DNA from: Magnetococcales bacterium
Lineage (GTDB): Bacteria > Pseudomonadota > Magnetococcia > Magnetococcales > DC0425bin3
Reading direction: 5' to 3'
Assembly: GCA_015229045.1 (NCBI GenBank)
Contig: JADGCJ010000004.1
Location: 1-64,000 of the forward strand
DNA length: 64,000 nucleotides
The notes under the pieces were generated by a model. That model saw only the letters and a program-made list of their open reading frames with translations, had not been told where the DNA came from and ran no database searches. Position numbers and translations under genes: made by a program. The first letter of the stretch is position 1; each line of letters begins with the position of its first letter. Shown here in pieces: positions 8,281-18,260 of this stretch.

Positions 8281-11018
8281 TCAAACCGCCCTTCCAGGCG
8301 GTTTTTTTGTGCCTGAAAATCCCAATATTTTCGCCGGAGGGGATTCTGCCGTCCATCGCTGCAATGCGGCGTCAAGTGCGGTACTGGTGTGACTGCGCTT
8401 CTGGGCTACCAAACGCAGCTTTTGCAGCAGCACGCTGCGTTCGTGGGTGCGGCTCTCGGCTTCAATGGCCGCACGGAGTGTTTCCACCAAAGTGTCAATT
8501 TCACTTGCTGACACCGCATTCACAGCAGCATCAATGAACTCGCCCAGATGTCTCTCGCGGAAATAAGGTTCCTTGTAATAGGGAAGAGCCAAAGAACACC
8601 ACATGATGCCGCAGACCATTGCCAGGTTCGGTCGGCGCTTGACCGTACCCAGCAGCAGTGCATCGATCATGTTGGGCCAGCCGATCGTGCTTTTATCCGA
8701 CAAGGCGCGGGCGACCTCGAACCCTGTGCGAGCGTCGTGCAAGGTAGCTTCGGCAATCAGCGGGGATGCAAGTCGGTAGGCGCTGTCTCGGCCCTCGGTC
8801 TCCATCATGCCAGCCACTTGGCGCATCAGAAAGGCAACACGTTTGCCACGCCTAGTTGGATCGGCTGTGTCAGCGCGAACAAGCAGTTTCAACCACGTGT
8901 CATACAGGTAATCTTTTTTTGCTGGACGATCATTGCCAAGGCTCTCTTTGAATACCTGATCGAGAAGGTCACGGGCACGTGTTTGATTGCCTGTTTGCGC
9001 AAAAGCAATCGCCAACATGGCAAGACCATCCACTTGTGCGCCAGGGGTGTCTTCCCGAAGCAATACAACTGATGGTTCGAGCCGACGCGACGCTTCTTTG
9101 GCATCTCCGTTGATCCGGTAGATTGCAGCACAGCCGCGTGATCCTGGGCGCGTGCCAGATAACGCAGTTCAAGCCAACGCTGAGGGGTATCGTTCGGAGC
9201 TGAACGGGCTAGGTTTGCCAACTGGCGATAAATCCTGGCTGAGTAGCCGGCATCCACCTCATCCAGACGGAGATACGGCTTTCTGATGATGTACAACCGA
9301 AAACTGTTATGGAATACGCTCCACCCCTGTGAGCTTTTGACAAGCAGATGTCTGGCGGCCTTCAGAGCGCGTTCGATATCCGGCTCTGGAACTGCCTGGA
9401 CCAGCAACGTCAATGGAATTGGCCCTTCGGCGCGCGCGATGTAATCCAGCACACTGCGTGCCCTGTCGTCATCCTTTATGTCACGCCAAGCCGACTCATA
9501 GATCGTTTCAAGATCACCTTCAAACCTTATGGAGCCACCGAGAATTTCCAGTCGGCGGTTTCCGTCTGCTTCGCGCAATGCCTCGATCAGATAGCGCGCT
9601 ACCAGTGGATGGCCGTGGGACAGTTCGAAGATTTGATCTCGATCAACAGACGTATCAAGATTGAGCAAATCGGCCATTCTGTGGACGGCCTCGCGTTTCA
9701 GGGGCGAGACAACGACCTTCCGACCAGTTGCATCGGCTTGGTCTCGTACCGAGGGCTTCAGATCCTGCAGGTCAAGCCGTTGGGTGCCCAGCACGAACAG
9801 CACCCCGTCAGGAATGGAAGCAGGCAGTGGCAGTTCTGCGAGAAACGAGTGCTGCGGATTCTCTTCACGCGGCACATGATCCAATCCATCAACTACAATG
9901 AGAGTCCTAATCTGATCTTGTTGGTAACGATTTCCGGCCTGTTGAAGCAGGACTGAAAAGTGCTCCCTCCGTTCTGAACTTGTATTATTGCGAAAACGCA
10001 CTCCTTGCAGGCCGGTTTTTTTGAGTTGGGATGCAACATCGTCAAGAAAGTCATCCGCCTCTCCGCGCCCAATCCCCTGGCCTGTTCCAGGGACATAGGC
10101 TAGGTACCGTACCACCCGCAGATTGCTTTCTGTGGCCAAAGAGGTCTGCAAAAGGGTGGACTTTCCCGTGCCAGGCGGTCCGACAAGGGCGATATAGCCG
10201 TTCACAGAATTGCGAATGGCCTGCAACAGAGTCTCCTCGGTCTCGACATTGCGCTGCACATGCGCTCCCACCGGAAAAAAATGACGGTGACGTGAAATGA
10301 AGCTGTCACGCCAACCAAGCGCATTCAGCAACTCTGCTCTGCTCCAGCGATCCTTGTTCCTCGAATCGGCCACCAATTTGGGCAGCAGCTTTGCAATTTC
10401 CTCGGAAAGTCGTGCATCTTCAGGGGATAGCCGATGGAACTGCACAAAATCGGCAGCAGAACCGTACAACAGGCGAAAGCCCAACCAGAACTGCTCGAAG
10501 TCTTGTTCGGCAAGGCCTGAAGATTGACGCAGCTCATCCATAAAGTTCCACCAGCGCGTTGCCCGCCACTCATCAAGTGTACGCCTGGGATGTTGTTCGA
10601 ATTCTGCCAGAAACGCCGCGCTATGATCCGCAGGATTGCTGCCTACCGTGTCATTGATTGACGGGATATCGTTGGTAACAAGATGAATCTCAATCGTCTG
10701 ATTGGGGTGGGCAGATTTCAGGGACTGCCATGCTGCGACAAGTGGTTTGAGCAGGCCATTCTGCCCCATCAGGAGTGTACGCAGCCTAAATGTTTCAGAA
10801 AATTGCGACGTCTTGAACTGATGGCCGACAACTCGGTCTGCGAAGCCGAGCACCACATCATCCGCAATGCCGGCTGTTCGGTCAGCCAGACCAACCCAAA
10901 GCAGCTCATTGCGATCCAGAGCCGCGTAGATCGCTGCGGCTGACGACTCGTATTGGCGGACATAGCCACGCTGGGCACGGCGCTCGCCTTCGCCGGGCGC
11001 AACTCTCACTTCATCCAT
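8281..11018 (-). pseudogene. Cap4-like nuclease / STAND NTPase defence gene, frameshifted
   Basis: Encodes an anti-phage-type sensor/effector in two frames. The first part (11018 down to about 9130) starts with a predicted restriction-like nuclease domain: D53/D54 in GIADDVV and Q67-x-K69 in GHQFKTS. Next comes a STAND-type NTPase with P-loop GPPGTGKST (residues 280-288), Walker B LIVVDGLDHV and the SHGHPLVARYL element, then a helical C-terminus. Near 9128-9132 the frame changes: continuing in the other frame reads AAIYRINGDAKEASRRLEPS and runs as a helical-repeat region to the stop at 8281. The two pieces make one natural protein of about 910 residues, so this is a frameshifted gene or a sequencing error. 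It is the last gene of the minus-strand defence array, 49 bases after AIPR. Confidence 0.8.
8283..8309 (+). terminator. Rho-independent terminator of tRNA-Glu
   Basis: Inverted repeat AACCGCC (8284-8290) and GGCGGTT (8297-8303) followed by a run of T. The stop codon of the last accessory gene on the minus strand (8281-8283) lies at its edge, so the defence gene array ends exactly at the tRNA transcription unit. Confidence 0.85.
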
Positions 11019-11067
11019 GGAGCCTCATAGCAATCTTTCTCCTCCGCACCATTGGACGCATGAATCC

Positions 11068-12861
11068 TCACTGCAACTCCGGGATATCCGTAACTGGCAG
11101 GGAATAGCTGCCCTTTCGCACGGCAACCCAGCACTCAGGCTTCTTGGCCCATTCGGAAATCATTCTGCCCTCTGATGTCTCATGCAGAACCTTGTTGACC
11201 TCTGTCGCCCAGGTTTGAATCTGCTCCTTCAGTCGAGGGGAGATGGCCTGCCTGAGCCAGATTTTTTCAAGATCCATCCGGTTTCCCAGACGGTTTGCCA
11301 AAAGGGAGACTGTATAGGTCGTCACGTTCGCCTGAAAGGCCGGAAACATCGGACGAACCAGTTTCTGGGTATCCTTGTACAGAATCGCCTTGGCAATCAT
11401 CTTTTTGAACTCCGTGACGTCAGGCAGGGAAAGGGGGGTGCCATTTCCGTCAGCACCGTCGATCCGATCCATGAACCTCATGAAGTTCTTTTGTGCCCCG
11501 AAACTCACGGAGTCGGGCAACTGATCCCAGGCATTGATGTACTTTGCCAGATCGGTCTTGATGATTTTTCGTGCTGGCGGAATGGCCTGCCTGAGGTTGC
11601 GCAACTTCGCCGGGGTTGTTCCCTCCCTGGCAAGCATCGTGTTGAAACTTCCGGCCGCCCGCTCGTAAAACCAGCGACCGACCCCATCCGGGCAGTAGGT
11701 CGACATGGCCAGTTTCTCGACCTCGACGTGAAACGGCTTGTTGGCAGAAAGATCAGACTGCCGTACCGAATTCTGGCTGTTGGCGTACTTTGAGATGTCG
11801 GAAATGAGTGTTTCTTCCTTGACCGGATCGTCGGACTTCAGGACGATAACCTTTGCCGGAATCCTGACTTTTCTCAGGTCGAGATCGGGATTCTTCTTTT
11901 TCGTGAAATAGATCGATGCCGTCGTCTGCCCCCCGTTCACGATCTGCATCCCCTTCAGCCAGAGAATTCCTGCTCCGCCATCGGGCGTCTTCCCGAGATG
12001 CAGCTCGTCGGCGATCACGACGATTCCGTTGTTGTAGGCCATGAACCTCTGGGGATCGTCCTTCAGGGTATCCCGTATGCCCCGGTTGATCTTTCCCGTC
12101 ATACTCAGAAACGAACGGACGTTTGCCTCAAGAAGTCTGGCACCATACTTTTCGTACACAAACCGCAACACCTCACCGGGGATGACGGTCAGCGCATAGT
12201 CGTATTCATCCATGTCTCCCGGAATGTAGACGCAGGGAAGCGCCTCCCCGGCCACTTCCTCGAAGTTGACCACGAGTTCATCACGCGGTTTGCCTTCAGA
12301 CCAGTGACGGTGAAGGCGCTCGATATCCATGACCTCAAGCTTTACGGTTTTTCCGCTGACTTCCCTGGTCTTGAAATTCTTGGCCTTGGCCTGACTGTCG
12401 GTCAGAACATAGATCCTGATCTGGTCCAGTTTTGCATAGCACTCCTGGATCGTTAGCGCCAAGGCATAGGCGTCATTCGACTGGTCCATGGTAGTCGCCA
12501 ATCGACCCTGCGCACACTTGGCAAGAAAGCGAAGGCACTGCTCGGCTGCCGTCTTGGTCTGCGTGTCCGAGATGGAGGTGATCTCATCTGCGCCTTCGTA
12601 CAGGCTGACGAACAGATCAAGCTGGTCCGCATCCTCCGAGACGGCGTATCCGCTGAGACGCAGATTGGCGTTTCCGACTTTCGCGGCGTAGTGGCACACC
12701 ACCGGGTCGAACGTCATGCCGATTTCCGACATGTGCTGCATGACCACTTCGGCAAACACCGATTCCGGGTAAGGATAGGCATTGTCGGGTTCACCAAGAC
12801 GGTCGCCAATCTCAGAGCGAACCTCTGCCTGGGTCTGCCGGAGAAAATCCACGAGTTCCAT
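11068..12861 (-). CDS. AIPR family (abortive infection phage resistance) protein
   Basis: A 597-residue protein with the signature of the AIPR family: RSFLSMTGKINRGIRDTL around residue 247, then YNNGIVV and the QIVNGGQTTASIYF segment, followed by a helical C-terminal half. The molecular activity of AIPR proteins is not settled. The family is known from abortive-infection loci and from operons that combine a MORC-like ATPase, a Z1 helicase and a DUF4420 nuclease, exactly the neighbours seen here. Its ATG lies on the last base of the DUF4420 stop codon, so the two are translationally coupled. The frame is intact. Confidence 0.88.
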   Translation of the reverse strand: MELVDFLRQTQAEVRSEIGDRLGEPDNAYPYPESVFAEVVMQHMSEIGMTFDPVVCHYAAKVGNANLRLSGYAVSEDADQLDLFVSLYEGADEITSISDTQTKTAAEQCLRFLAKCAQGRLATTMDQSNDAYALALTIQECYAKLDQIRIYVLTDSQAKAKNFKTREVSGKTVKLEVMDIERLHRHWSEGKPRDELVVNFEEVAGEALPCVYIPGDMDEYDYALTVIPGEVLRFVYEKYGARLLEANVRSFLSMTGKINRGIRDTLKDDPQRFMAYNNGIVVIADELHLGKTPDGGAGILWLKGMQIVNGGQTTASIYFTKKKNPDLDLRKVRIPAKVIVLKSDDPVKEETLISDISKYANSQNSVRQSDLSANKPFHVEVEKLAMSTYCPDGVGRWFYERAAGSFNTMLAREGTTPAKLRNLRQAIPPARKIIKTDLAKYINAWDQLPDSVSFGAQKNFMRFMDRIDGADGNGTPLSLPDVTEFKKMIAKAILYKDTQKLVRPMFPAFQANVTTYTVSLLANRLGNRMDLEKIWLRQAISPRLKEQIQTWATEVNKVLHETSEGRMISEWAKKPECWVAVRKGSYSLPVTDIPELQ

Positions 12862-13883
12862 TATCCAGTTACCTCCAGTGCCTCGAATGCCCGGTCCAGT
12901 ACCATGCCGGGGGTGCCGATCAGATCAAGGTCCAATTCATAGCGGACCTTTCTGATCGCAGTATTGACATTGCCACGGGTCAGTGCGGGAAACTCTTCAT
13001 TGACCAACAGCATTTTTGTTTCGACATGAGAAAAAAGTCGCTTGTACCGGTCCGAAAATGCAGCAAAAAATCCAGCTTTCAGCACAAGGGTTTCGAACCT
13101 TCCTTTTGCTTCTGGAGCACCATCCAGCAAAGACGAAAGACTGGCGACGATTTCAGGCAGGGTCTTGCCCGAACCGTTCAATGCCAGACGGACTCCGGCC
13201 AGAAACAGGGGATGGACAAGCGAGGGATCAAGCTGCTCAAGCGATCCAACGGTCGCCGGGAATCCCTGGGCAGCCACCGTGCTTTTCACTTCGATGGCAC
13301 CTGAGCCAATCAGAAAGTCATGCAGGCCATCAAGCGGTCCCTGCCAGCCGTCCAGAATTGCGGTAGCCGACAACCCCCTTTCCAGAAGCAGCTTCAGAAA
13401 AAAAAGCTCACCAACCAGGCCAACTTCCGCCTCTGGTCCAAGCACCAAGGCCCGGCCCTGGTGCATGAATTCCTGCCAGGCCTCGATCCTGTCGATGAAA
13501 AGCCGAAACAGCATCCGGTCATCGACATGCTCACAGCCCCTCAGCATGCCGATGACATCTTCGGCCATGCGCGAGAACATGTCCAGACTGCCGACTGGTT
13601 GACGTGCAAGGGAGACCCAGACCTTGGCCTGACCTGGTGTTTCATGCCTGACACGTTCGACACGGAACCCGTGCCCCTGAGGGAGTTGGCGATCGGGTGG
13701 GACATGGACTGCATTGAAACCGACCAGGATGGCCTCCTCGTTGCCCGGGAAATGGCGCCCGGCCAGCAGATGAAGAGATCCATGAGGTTCGATCGGGATT
13801 GTTCGCCAACCACCCTGTTCGCTCTCACCGGCAAGGGCACGCCATGCCGATTGCAGCCTTGAGATGTCATTCTGCAGAGCCAT
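12861..13883 (-). CDS. DUF4420-type PD-(D/E)XK nuclease
   Basis: Predicted endonuclease subunit of the MORC/Z1 restriction-like system, 340 residues from the chosen ATG at 13883. Nuclease motifs read, in order, E159 (LVGELFFLK), D189 (GLHDFLIG) and E198-V-K200 (AIEVKST), the usual PD-(D/E)XK arrangement. The frame is open further upstream to 13961, but the ATG at 13883 (MALQNDISRL) gives a compact 17-base overlap with the Z1 gene and fits the family. It is coupled to AIPR downstream. Proteins of this group are probably the DNA-cleaving part; that is family inference. Confidence 0.85.
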   Translation of the reverse strand: MALQNDISRLQSAWRALAGESEQGGWRTIPIEPHGSLHLLAGRHFPGNEEAILVGFNAVHVPPDRQLPQGHGFRVERVRHETPGQAKVWVSLARQPVGSLDMFSRMAEDVIGMLRGCEHVDDRMLFRLFIDRIEAWQEFMHQGRALVLGPEAEVGLVGELFFLKLLLERGLSATAILDGWQGPLDGLHDFLIGSGAIEVKSTVAAQGFPATVGSLEQLDPSLVHPLFLAGVRLALNGSGKTLPEIVASLSSLLDGAPEAKGRFETLVLKAGFFAAFSDRYKRLFSHVETKMLLVNEEFPALTRGNVNTAIRKVRYELDLDLIGTPGMVLDRAFEALEVTG

Positions 13884-16728
13884 ATTCCTGCTCCCAGAGC
13901 ACATTGTTGACCTTGTATTCGACCTTTGTGCCGGAGTTGCTTCCCGGAAAGCTGATGGCAAAGGCGACTACCGGTGGCGTATCCTCCGAAAAGCCCGCCT
14001 CGGCCTCTTTGGGGTCCAGACCGTAAAGAAAAAACAATCCGCGTTCCGGGTGGGCGGCCACGCCCGGCGCACCAAAACCCCTGACTTTTCTGATGGCAGG
14101 TCCGTTCGGTGTGTCCGGCTCGCCGGATTCCTTTCTCCTGCCTGGATCGGCATGCCAGGCAGCCTTGGCCATTTGCAAAGCCGCATTCCAGGCATCCTCA
14201 TCCAGATCAATGGCCTCGTCCCTCGGCGACATGAGTCTGCCGATCGAATACCGATCATCCTGGGTTCCCTTCATCTTGCGTTTCATCGTGTTGAACACGA
14301 TATCATCACGCAGTACCAGGGGAGACCCTTCGCCTCCGCCGATCACGGCCACAGTCCAGCGGGTCAGTTCACCCGTGGCACTCATCGACTGGATGAATTC
14401 CGCCAGTAGCAGGCTGTTGACCTTGTGGGCACCGGGATGCGTCTTGTAGTGTGTCAGAAAATCAACCAGTTCGGATGCAGGGACATCGGTCCACAGGAAA
14501 CTCCCTGACCATTTTTGTCGGCTGCCGTTTCGGATGCGTTCTGGATCAACTTCCGGGCGGCCAAGAGACGCAATCAGGCGTCGTGCGGTCCCCAGGTTGC
14601 GATCAAGCACTTCTTCTGTCCGATACAGCACCACCGTTTCAAGCAACTGCCCACTGAAAGAGAGCATGAGATTTCTTGCCGATCTCATTTTCAATCTTGA
14701 TGTGACCATCAGGACAGAGTGGGACTGCACCTTCAAACCGTATTCTCTCGGAGTGGCACCCGTCGCGGCCATGATATCGAATTCCTCCCGAAGCTCTTCA
14801 GCCGCATCAGTGATGTGGCCGAACCACTCGGAAAGATCGGAGGTCGTATAGAGGCGGCAAAGGTCGAGATAGCCGGGTCTGTACCCGAACCAGCGCCCCA
14901 TCTGCATGAGGGTATCATACATGCGGGATGCGCGGAGAAAATAGCTCACACACAGCCCCTCCAGGGTCAGTCCTCTGGCCAGCTTATCGCCGCCGATCGC
15001 GATTACCTTGAGACCGGCACCCTTGTATTCGGAATAATCCAGGGCATCCTTCGCTGTTCCGTTGATCATTTTGACCTGAATGTCCGACACCACATCAGGC
15101 AAATGAGCGACGACTTCTTCCCAGCCGGGCATTTCTTCAGGCACCAGGTCCGGGTGGATCTTTCCGAGATGACGGGATGTCGGCAGGAAATCCTGATCCC
15201 ACAACGCTTTCAGATTTGCAATCACCTGCTCATGCCCGATCCGGCGGGTAAGCCTCTGACGGAGGTGACGGACCTGCTGTTCGATCTGGAGATGAACATG
15301 CCGCTGAACCGAATTGAAGCGGGTTACATGAACCAGCATCGACGCATGGTCGTTTTCCTGCCCGCGCAGTTTCCGTACCACACATGCAAGCAGGAAGGCG
15401 TCAATGGCCTCACCAAGCGAGGGAGGCAAAGCATCCACGCCATTGAACAGAGGGATGTGTCCATTCTTGTGTCTGGGCGGCATCCAACCGTCGAGGTCGT
15501 TCTCGGCTGCGTGATCGCTGATGCCGCGCACGAGATCAATGCCGCCATCACGCCCATCCTCGCTTTTTTGTCCGAACAACATCGCGGGACCGATATAATT
15601 GGAAGGTGCGGCCAGATTGATGATGAATGCGGACGGGAACAGATCCTGCCCTTCCTCTCGGGTTTCGCCCCTTTCGTGAATGAAGATGTTTGCAAACGGC
15701 GTCGCCGTATATCCCACATAGGCTGATTTGGCGAATGAATGCAGAATGCTCCGAACGAGACGATTGATGGCCGTCGGCTGGTGTTCCTCATCAGGCCTGC
15801 CGTCAGCATTGAAAATCTGCTCTCCTGTATCGACACTGGCGTGGTCCGCCTCGTCATCAATCACGAGCAGGGGGAGGTTGGTGACGACCCTCCGGCCACT
15901 CTCCTGATCATGATGGTCGGCCACATGGTTCCGAATCCATCTGAAAAGCCGCTCAAGAACCGTCTTGTTCTTTTTGACCACGAACAGCCACGGTCTCTGC
16001 TCTGGCGAGATTCCCAGGTTTTTGGCCACGCTCGTGGTAAAGTCGCCATTGTTCGAGCGATTGGTCGCAAAATTGGGGCGGATGCTGGAATCCTTGTCGA
16101 TTTCACCAACGCCGATTATCTGGATGTCGCCCTGGACAGGCCTGGTCTCGTATCCGAGGAAACCCTCGTCCAGGCGCATTTGGGTTTGTGAGCGGAGGTT
16201 GTTGTGAAGACCGGCGAGCACAATCACGATCTTGTATCCGGCATCTGCGGCCTTGCAGATGAGTCCCGTGTAATGCCCGGTCTTTCCGGACTGCACATGT
16301 CCCACCACAAGACCTCGCCGGTCCCACACGCCTGCACGCAGAGGATCTTCCAGCAGACCAAGTACCGTATCCGTAGACTGATCCAGGCCATCGATCGCCT
16401 TGAAGGAAAGTGTGCGTTCCAACCACTCGCTGTATCGCTGCCAGTACCGCCACTCCCGCTTCCGCGATGCAACGAGCCAAGCCTCATGCCCATCATTGCT
16501 TGTGAGCATTGTATCCTGGCCAATCCAAAGACTGAACCGGCGGATCAACTCGTCTGTCACGTAATCCCTGTTGAGACCCTCGCCCCACCTTGGGTTCATT
16601 TTCAGCACCATATCCATCTTCTCCGCAATGACAGCGGGAGTGATTGACGACCTGTCCACTTCGTCAAGCAGGAGTTCCTGGACAAACTTGACCACCTTTT
16701 GCTGGATATCCGTGGACTTGCCATTCAT
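13867..16728 (-). CDS. Z1-domain superfamily II helicase
   Basis: A 953-residue helicase-like ATPase. Walker A GHVQSGKT is at residues 143-150, the DEAD-type Walker B LLVIDDEADH is near residue 293, and a YTATPFANIF motif III segment follows. The Z1 domain has the characteristic IGGDKLARGLTLEG and QMGRWFGYR (motif VI) near residues 620-660. It is expected to move along or remodel DNA and couple recognition to cleavage. The start overlaps the end of the GHKL ATPase gene by 4 bases and the end overlaps the nuclease gene by 17, so all are translated as one operon. Intact. Confidence 0.92.
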   Translation of the reverse strand: MNGKSTDIQQKVVKFVQELLLDEVDRSSITPAVIAEKMDMVLKMNPRWGEGLNRDYVTDELIRRFSLWIGQDTMLTSNDGHEAWLVASRKREWRYWQRYSEWLERTLSFKAIDGLDQSTDTVLGLLEDPLRAGVWDRRGLVVGHVQSGKTGHYTGLICKAADAGYKIVIVLAGLHNNLRSQTQMRLDEGFLGYETRPVQGDIQIIGVGEIDKDSSIRPNFATNRSNNGDFTTSVAKNLGISPEQRPWLFVVKKNKTVLERLFRWIRNHVADHHDQESGRRVVTNLPLLVIDDEADHASVDTGEQIFNADGRPDEEHQPTAINRLVRSILHSFAKSAYVGYTATPFANIFIHERGETREEGQDLFPSAFIINLAAPSNYIGPAMLFGQKSEDGRDGGIDLVRGISDHAAENDLDGWMPPRHKNGHIPLFNGVDALPPSLGEAIDAFLLACVVRKLRGQENDHASMLVHVTRFNSVQRHVHLQIEQQVRHLRQRLTRRIGHEQVIANLKALWDQDFLPTSRHLGKIHPDLVPEEMPGWEEVVAHLPDVVSDIQVKMINGTAKDALDYSEYKGAGLKVIAIGGDKLARGLTLEGLCVSYFLRASRMYDTLMQMGRWFGYRPGYLDLCRLYTTSDLSEWFGHITDAAEELREEFDIMAATGATPREYGLKVQSHSVLMVTSRLKMRSARNLMLSFSGQLLETVVLYRTEEVLDRNLGTARRLIASLGRPEVDPERIRNGSRQKWSGSFLWTDVPASELVDFLTHYKTHPGAHKVNSLLLAEFIQSMSATGELTRWTVAVIGGGEGSPLVLRDDIVFNTMKRKMKGTQDDRYSIGRLMSPRDEAIDLDEDAWNAALQMAKAAWHADPGRRKESGEPDTPNGPAIRKVRGFGAPGVAAHPERGLFFLYGLDPKEAEAGFSEDTPPVVAFAISFPGSNSGTKVEYKVNNVLWEQEYGSAE

Positions 16729-18251
16729 GGTCGCACCTCTTCGGCGGTTGATGTCTCGTCCGGCAGTGCGGCCACGAGATCCGGATAATTCTGAAAGGGT
16801 TCCGTATGAAGAAGGCGTTCCCTGGCCAATGCGGGACTCAATCCCTTCCTGGCAACCATATTCTGGAACATGACATCCAGGATGGCCTTGACTTCACTGG
16901 GCGGATCTCCGGCAAACCCGGTGCGAGGTGTTTCCCGACACTCGGTGGTATCAAGCCAGATTCTCTGCACAGGGATCGTTTCCTCAAGTATGCGCAGCAT
17001 GGTCTTGATCTGAGGCAGCAACGTGCCCGCTTCTTCGAGAACCGTTCTGACTGCAGGATGTGCAGGATCAATCCGGTACCGCATGCCACCCTGGAAATGT
17101 TCTGCTTGCCACACCTCCACAATCGGCTGTTTGTCGCCAAGACGAATTGTCTTGCCCCGGTGCGCAAAGACGCGCCGGGCGCGGGATCGGGTATCCTCGG
17201 CAAGCCGGATCAATTCCGGACGAACCTGGACGGGGGGTCTTGCAATCGATTTGCGAATATCGATTTTCCAATCCGCATCAGCGGAGTTGGGGATGTCCAA
17301 TCTGATCCGTGCCAAACGGTGCGCTTCCTCCTTGGTCCAGGAACGCCCCGATCCCAGACCCAGCCAGCTTCCAGCCACCAGAAGTCGCCGGTTGCGATAC
17401 ACATAAAAACCCTGTTGCGCGGTCCAGCCATCCGGGCCGGCGGCAACTTCGTGTTCATTCTGGCTTAAACGATCCTTGTGCGGAAGGACGTGGCCCTGCA
17501 CCTCGACCTTCCCGCCGGGTGTTTTCAGAAGGACCAGTGGTGATGTCCATGTCGCTGGATGGCGGGAGAGAAATGGATCCCATGGCGCCATGGGTCTGCC
17601 GTTCAGGCGGATCTGCAACCCGGGATTCTGTCCTTCCAGGTAGCGGTGAAAGACCATCGCCAAGTGATGTTCGACGGAATCGACAAGGTCAAGAAAATTC
17701 TGCTCCGAAAAGCCGGGAGCGACAATGCGATCAAGCCGCTCCCACAGGACCATCGTTCCCGCTTCGGCAGTCGCAAGAGGGGCCAGGAGTGCGCGGGAGG
17801 TCTCAGCCGGTCCCTCAAGCAAATGCCATCCATCATCGGCACTCGCGGCCAGGAAATCCAGATCCCAGCACAGGCAGACAGAATTCCCGCCCTTCTTTTT
17901 GCTGGCGACCGTCAGACACCGGCATTGCGAAAAGGATGCGGTCTTCAAACCGATGCCGAAGCGTCCCAGGTCGGTTGCAGTCCTGCTGTCGAGAGGACTT
18001 TTTTCGCCAAGACGCATGGCCCGGTCCAATTCGCCATCGTCCATGCCGCCACCATCATCCAGAATCAAAATACGGCTGTCTGGCCCTCTCCAGTCGAACC
18101 TCAGATCAACCGTTCGCGCACCTGCGGCAATGCTGTTGTCTATGATGTCGGCAATCGCTGTTGCAGTGGAGTAGCCAAGCCCCCTCAGAGCCTCAATCAT
18201 TGCGCAAGCTTTTGGAGGGGCATGTCGTGAATTCCTGCTGACTTCTGTCAT
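16725..18251 (-). CDS. GHKL (HSP90/MORC-like) ATPase
   Basis: Cytoplasmic ATPase of 508 residues from the MORC-related branch found in restriction-like operons. The N-box is IADIIDNSIAAGA (residues 33-45, Asp in the catalytic acid position), the G1 box DDGGGM (65-70) and the G2 box LGRFGIGLKTASFSQC (95-110). A transducer-like domain and a C-terminal region rich in basic and aromatic residues follow. It likely acts as an ATP-driven clamp. It overlaps Z1 by 4 bases and begins 9 bases after the sigma-factor half gene. A decayed relative of its N-terminal domain is encoded upstream at 20508-20897. Confidence 0.9.
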   Translation of the reverse strand: MTEVSRNSRHAPPKACAMIEALRGLGYSTATAIADIIDNSIAAGARTVDLRFDWRGPDSRILILDDGGGMDDGELDRAMRLGEKSPLDSRTATDLGRFGIGLKTASFSQCRCLTVASKKKGGNSVCLCWDLDFLAASADDGWHLLEGPAETSRALLAPLATAEAGTMVLWERLDRIVAPGFSEQNFLDLVDSVEHHLAMVFHRYLEGQNPGLQIRLNGRPMAPWDPFLSRHPATWTSPLVLLKTPGGKVEVQGHVLPHKDRLSQNEHEVAAGPDGWTAQQGFYVYRNRRLLVAGSWLGLGSGRSWTKEEAHRLARIRLDIPNSADADWKIDIRKSIARPPVQVRPELIRLAEDTRSRARRVFAHRGKTIRLGDKQPIVEVWQAEHFQGGMRYRIDPAHPAVRTVLEEAGTLLPQIKTMLRILEETIPVQRIWLDTTECRETPRTGFAGDPPSEVKAILDVMFQNMVARKGLSPALARERLLHTEPFQNYPDLVAALPDETSTAEEVRP

Positions 18252-18260
18252 GAATATACC

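Noticed and set aside
9120..9145. Programmed frameshift in the STAND nuclease gene
   Set aside because: There is no slippery heptamer or downstream structure at the join; a simple indel is more likely.
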